Below are positions 4,533 through 6,085 of a stretch of 6,085 bases of DNA, in pieces; the stretch's first letter is position 1; the number at the start of each line of letters is the position of its first letter. The notes beneath the pieces are model-generated. The model worked only from the letters and a program-made list of their open reading frames with translations, was not told the origin of the DNA and did no database searches. The position numbers and the translations under genes were made by a program. Origin of the DNA: Phycisphaerae bacterium (GTDB lineage Bacteria > Planctomycetota > Phycisphaerae > Phycisphaerales > SM1A02). The stretch spans positions 1-6,085 of the forward strand of contig JABJQE010000203.1 in assembly GCA_018663565.1 (NCBI GenBank), read 5' to 3'.

Positions 4533-6085
4533 ATGGCCGCCTCAAGAAGGACACTGGCAAGCTTTGTGCAAGCGCTCGAATCGCAGGGTGAACTCGTTCG
4601 CGTGAGCGAAGTGGTTTCGCCCGTCCTAGATATTGCGGCGAGGGCCGTGGCCGAGTCGTCCCGGATAGCGCAGACCCAAAGCAAGACTGCCCACCAGTTT
4701 GACCCGGATATGGCCCCTCTTGGCGGTCGGGCCATTCTTTTTGAGGATGTCGAAGGGTGTGAGTTTCCCGTGGCAATTAATCTGTTTGGGTCCTATCACC
4801 GGGTTGAGCATGCGTTGCGGTGTGGCGATGCTGGTCTTGACGGACTTGCTGAGCGTGTTGCGGCCCTGACGAAGATGGAGCCACCGGGCGGAGTGCGTGA
4901 CCTGATCGCCAAGGGGCGGCAGTTGCTCCCATTGTTGAAGGTGCCACCGAAGACCGTACGCCGCGGTGTATGCCAAGAAGTGGTCCGTCTGACTGCTGAG
5001 CATGAAGTTGACCTGCGAAGGTTGCCTTTGCTCAAGTGCTGGCCACTGGATGGCAATCCAGCTGCAGTGGGGTGGCCACAGACCACCGAGCAAGCGGGGA
5101 CAGCGGGTGGCGAAGGTCGGTATATCACGCTCGCGGGCATGCACACCATTCACGCGAGAGATCGAGGGAAGTCTAAACCAGCGAGCCACAATATTGGCAT
5201 GTACCGGGCACAGCTTCTTGGACCAACAACGCTCGCTATGCACTGGCATATCCATCACGACGGCGCAGCGCACTGGCGTAGTTGGAAAGAGATTGGCGAA
5301 CCGATGCCGATTGCGATTTGCTTTGGTGGTGAGCCAGTTTTGCCCTACGCCGCAACGGCGCCGCTGCCACCTGGCGTGAGCGAGTTGTTGATGGCGGGCT
5401 TCCTCGAGGGCAGGGGAATTGAGATGGTGGCGGCCAAGACCGTGCCGCTCCGCGTGCCAGCCAATTCCGAGATTGTCATTGAGGGGTTTGTACGTACTGA
5501 TGCGGGCGCTTGTGGTTGGGATGCTCGGGGTGATGAGCCACTCGGCCCTGGCGCAGTTCTCGAAGGGCCATTTGGCGATCACACCGGGTACTACTCGTTG
5601 CCAGATCGATACCCGATTACCGAAGTGACGGCCATCACTCATCGCACCGACGCGATCTTTCCCGCCACAGTTGTGGGTCCGCCGCCCCAGGAAGATTTCT
5701 TCCTTGGGAAGGCCACAGAACGAATTTTTCTGCCGCTGTTGCAGACGCTCATTCCGGACTTGGTCGACTACGACCTGCCGATGGCTGGGTGCTTTCATAA
5801 CTGGGCGGTACTGGGTATTCGCAAGGCGTACCCATTGCAAGCGCGTCGAATCATGCATGCCGTGTGGGGAGCTGGGCAGATGGCCTGGACTAAATGTGTG
5901 CTCGTCGTAGATGCCGACGAGGTTGATGTGCACGATCAAGAAGCCGTCTTGGAGGCGATGTTCACCCACGTGGACTTTGCGCGAGATGTTGAATTGACGC
6001 AGGGGCCACTTGACATTCTGGACCACGCTGCGGCTCGCCGCGGCGCGGGTGGAAAAATTGGCTTTGATGCGACGCCGCGATGGGC
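4533..6085 (+). CDS. ubiD: UbiD-family prenyl-FMN-dependent decarboxylase (3' end outside window)
   Basis: UbiD-family enzymes use prenylated FMN, made by a UbiX partner, to decarboxylate aromatic or unsaturated acids, classically in ubiquinone or menaquinone synthesis. The first 517 codons are visible. The N-terminus (residues 6-24, ending QGELVRV) aligns with the opening of E. coli UbiD. The cofactor/metal block NIGMYR (220-225) carries the catalytic Arg225, followed by the His cluster HWHIHH (237-242). The acidic catalytic pair is Glu344 and Asp349 in EGPFGD, followed by HTGYY, as in UbiD where Fdc1-type enzymes have Glu-Glu. GGKIGFDATPRW at the edge matches the conserved region near the C-terminal domain. 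Compared with E. coli UbiD (497 residues) there are about 20 extra residues at 43-62. At 517+ residues and still open, it may be a longer menaquinone-type member, so the symbol marks the family and not a proven ubiquinone role. ATG 4533 fits the homology start; an in-frame GTG at 4497 is less likely. No ubiX in view. Confidence 0.92.
   Translation, partial: MAASRRTLASFVQALESQGELVRVSEVVSPVLDIAARAVAESSRIAQTQSKTAHQFDPDMAPLGGRAILFEDVEGCEFPVAINLFGSYHRVEHALRCGDAGLDGLAERVAALTKMEPPGGVRDLIAKGRQLLPLLKVPPKTVRRGVCQEVVRLTAEHEVDLRRLPLLKCWPLDGNPAAVGWPQTTEQAGTAGGEGRYITLAGMHTIHARDRGKSKPASHNIGMYRAQLLGPTTLAMHWHIHHDGAAHWRSWKEIGEPMPIAICFGGEPVLPYAATAPLPPGVSELLMAGFLEGRGIEMVAAKTVPLRVPANSEIVIEGFVRTDAGACGWDARGDEPLGPGAVLEGPFGDHTGYYSLPDRYPITEVTAITHRTDAIFPATVVGPPPQEDFFLGKATERIFLPLLQTLIPDLVDYDLPMAGCFHNWAVLGIRKAYPLQARRIMHAVWGAGQMAWTKCVLVVDADEVDVHDQEAVLEAMFTHVDFARDVELTQGPLDILDHAAARRGAGGKIGFDATPRW

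Noticed and set aside
4626..6026. 466-residue minus-strand open frame
   Set aside because: It lies wholly antisense to the UbiD-family gene, which is strongly supported by motifs. The antisense product has no recognisable motif and is explained by codon bias.

Overview
This is a 6.1 kb stretch of a bacterial chromosome, moderately GC-rich and gene-dense. It carries six protein genes and no sign of phage, transposon, CRISPR or RNA genes. The organism cannot be fixed from the sequence. A lysine/alanine-rich histone H1-like protein, an ABC-2 permease with a long inserted loop, and housekeeping genes in a scattered, non-enterobacterial order would suit a planctomycete-type bacterium (Phycisphaerae is one possibility). 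That is a weak impression, not a demonstrated assignment.

Layout, left to right. (1) 1-435, minus strand: histone H1-like basic protein, cut at its C-terminus by the window edge. (2) 436-607: a 172-nt gap with inverted repeats, probably the leader of the H1-like gene. (3) 608-1579, minus strand: accA, the carboxyltransferase alpha subunit of acetyl-CoA carboxylase. (4) 1580-1631: a 52-nt divergent promoter region. (5) 1632-2429, plus strand: proC, pyrroline-5-carboxylate reductase. (6) 2431-3558 and 3555-4496, minus strand: a two-gene ABC exporter operon. The ATPase gene comes first in transcription and the permease second, with a 4-nt ATGA overlap. The permease ends one nucleotide from the proC stop codon. 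(7) 4497-4532: a 36-nt divergent promoter region. (8) 4533 to the right edge, plus strand: a UbiD-family prenyl-FMN decarboxylase, cut at its C-terminus.

The genes serve separate jobs: fatty-acid synthesis, proline synthesis, export or membrane remodelling, quinone-type decarboxylation and DNA packaging. They do not form one pathway, and I see no convincing novel multi-gene system.

Three signals go beyond routine annotation. First, both divergent regions share the same architecture: TATCCT facing the plus-strand gene and TACCAT facing the minus-strand gene, each ending 6-10 nt before an ATG that lacks a Shine-Dalgarno sequence. This suggests leaderless or near-leaderless transcripts, whereas the operon-internal permease has a recognisable ribosome-binding site. 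Second, the permease carries a roughly 140-residue, partly coiled-coil insert predicted to lie outside the cytoplasm. Third, the H1-like gene has an exact 15-bp tandem repeat and a compact non-basic segment downstream of its lysine-rich tail.
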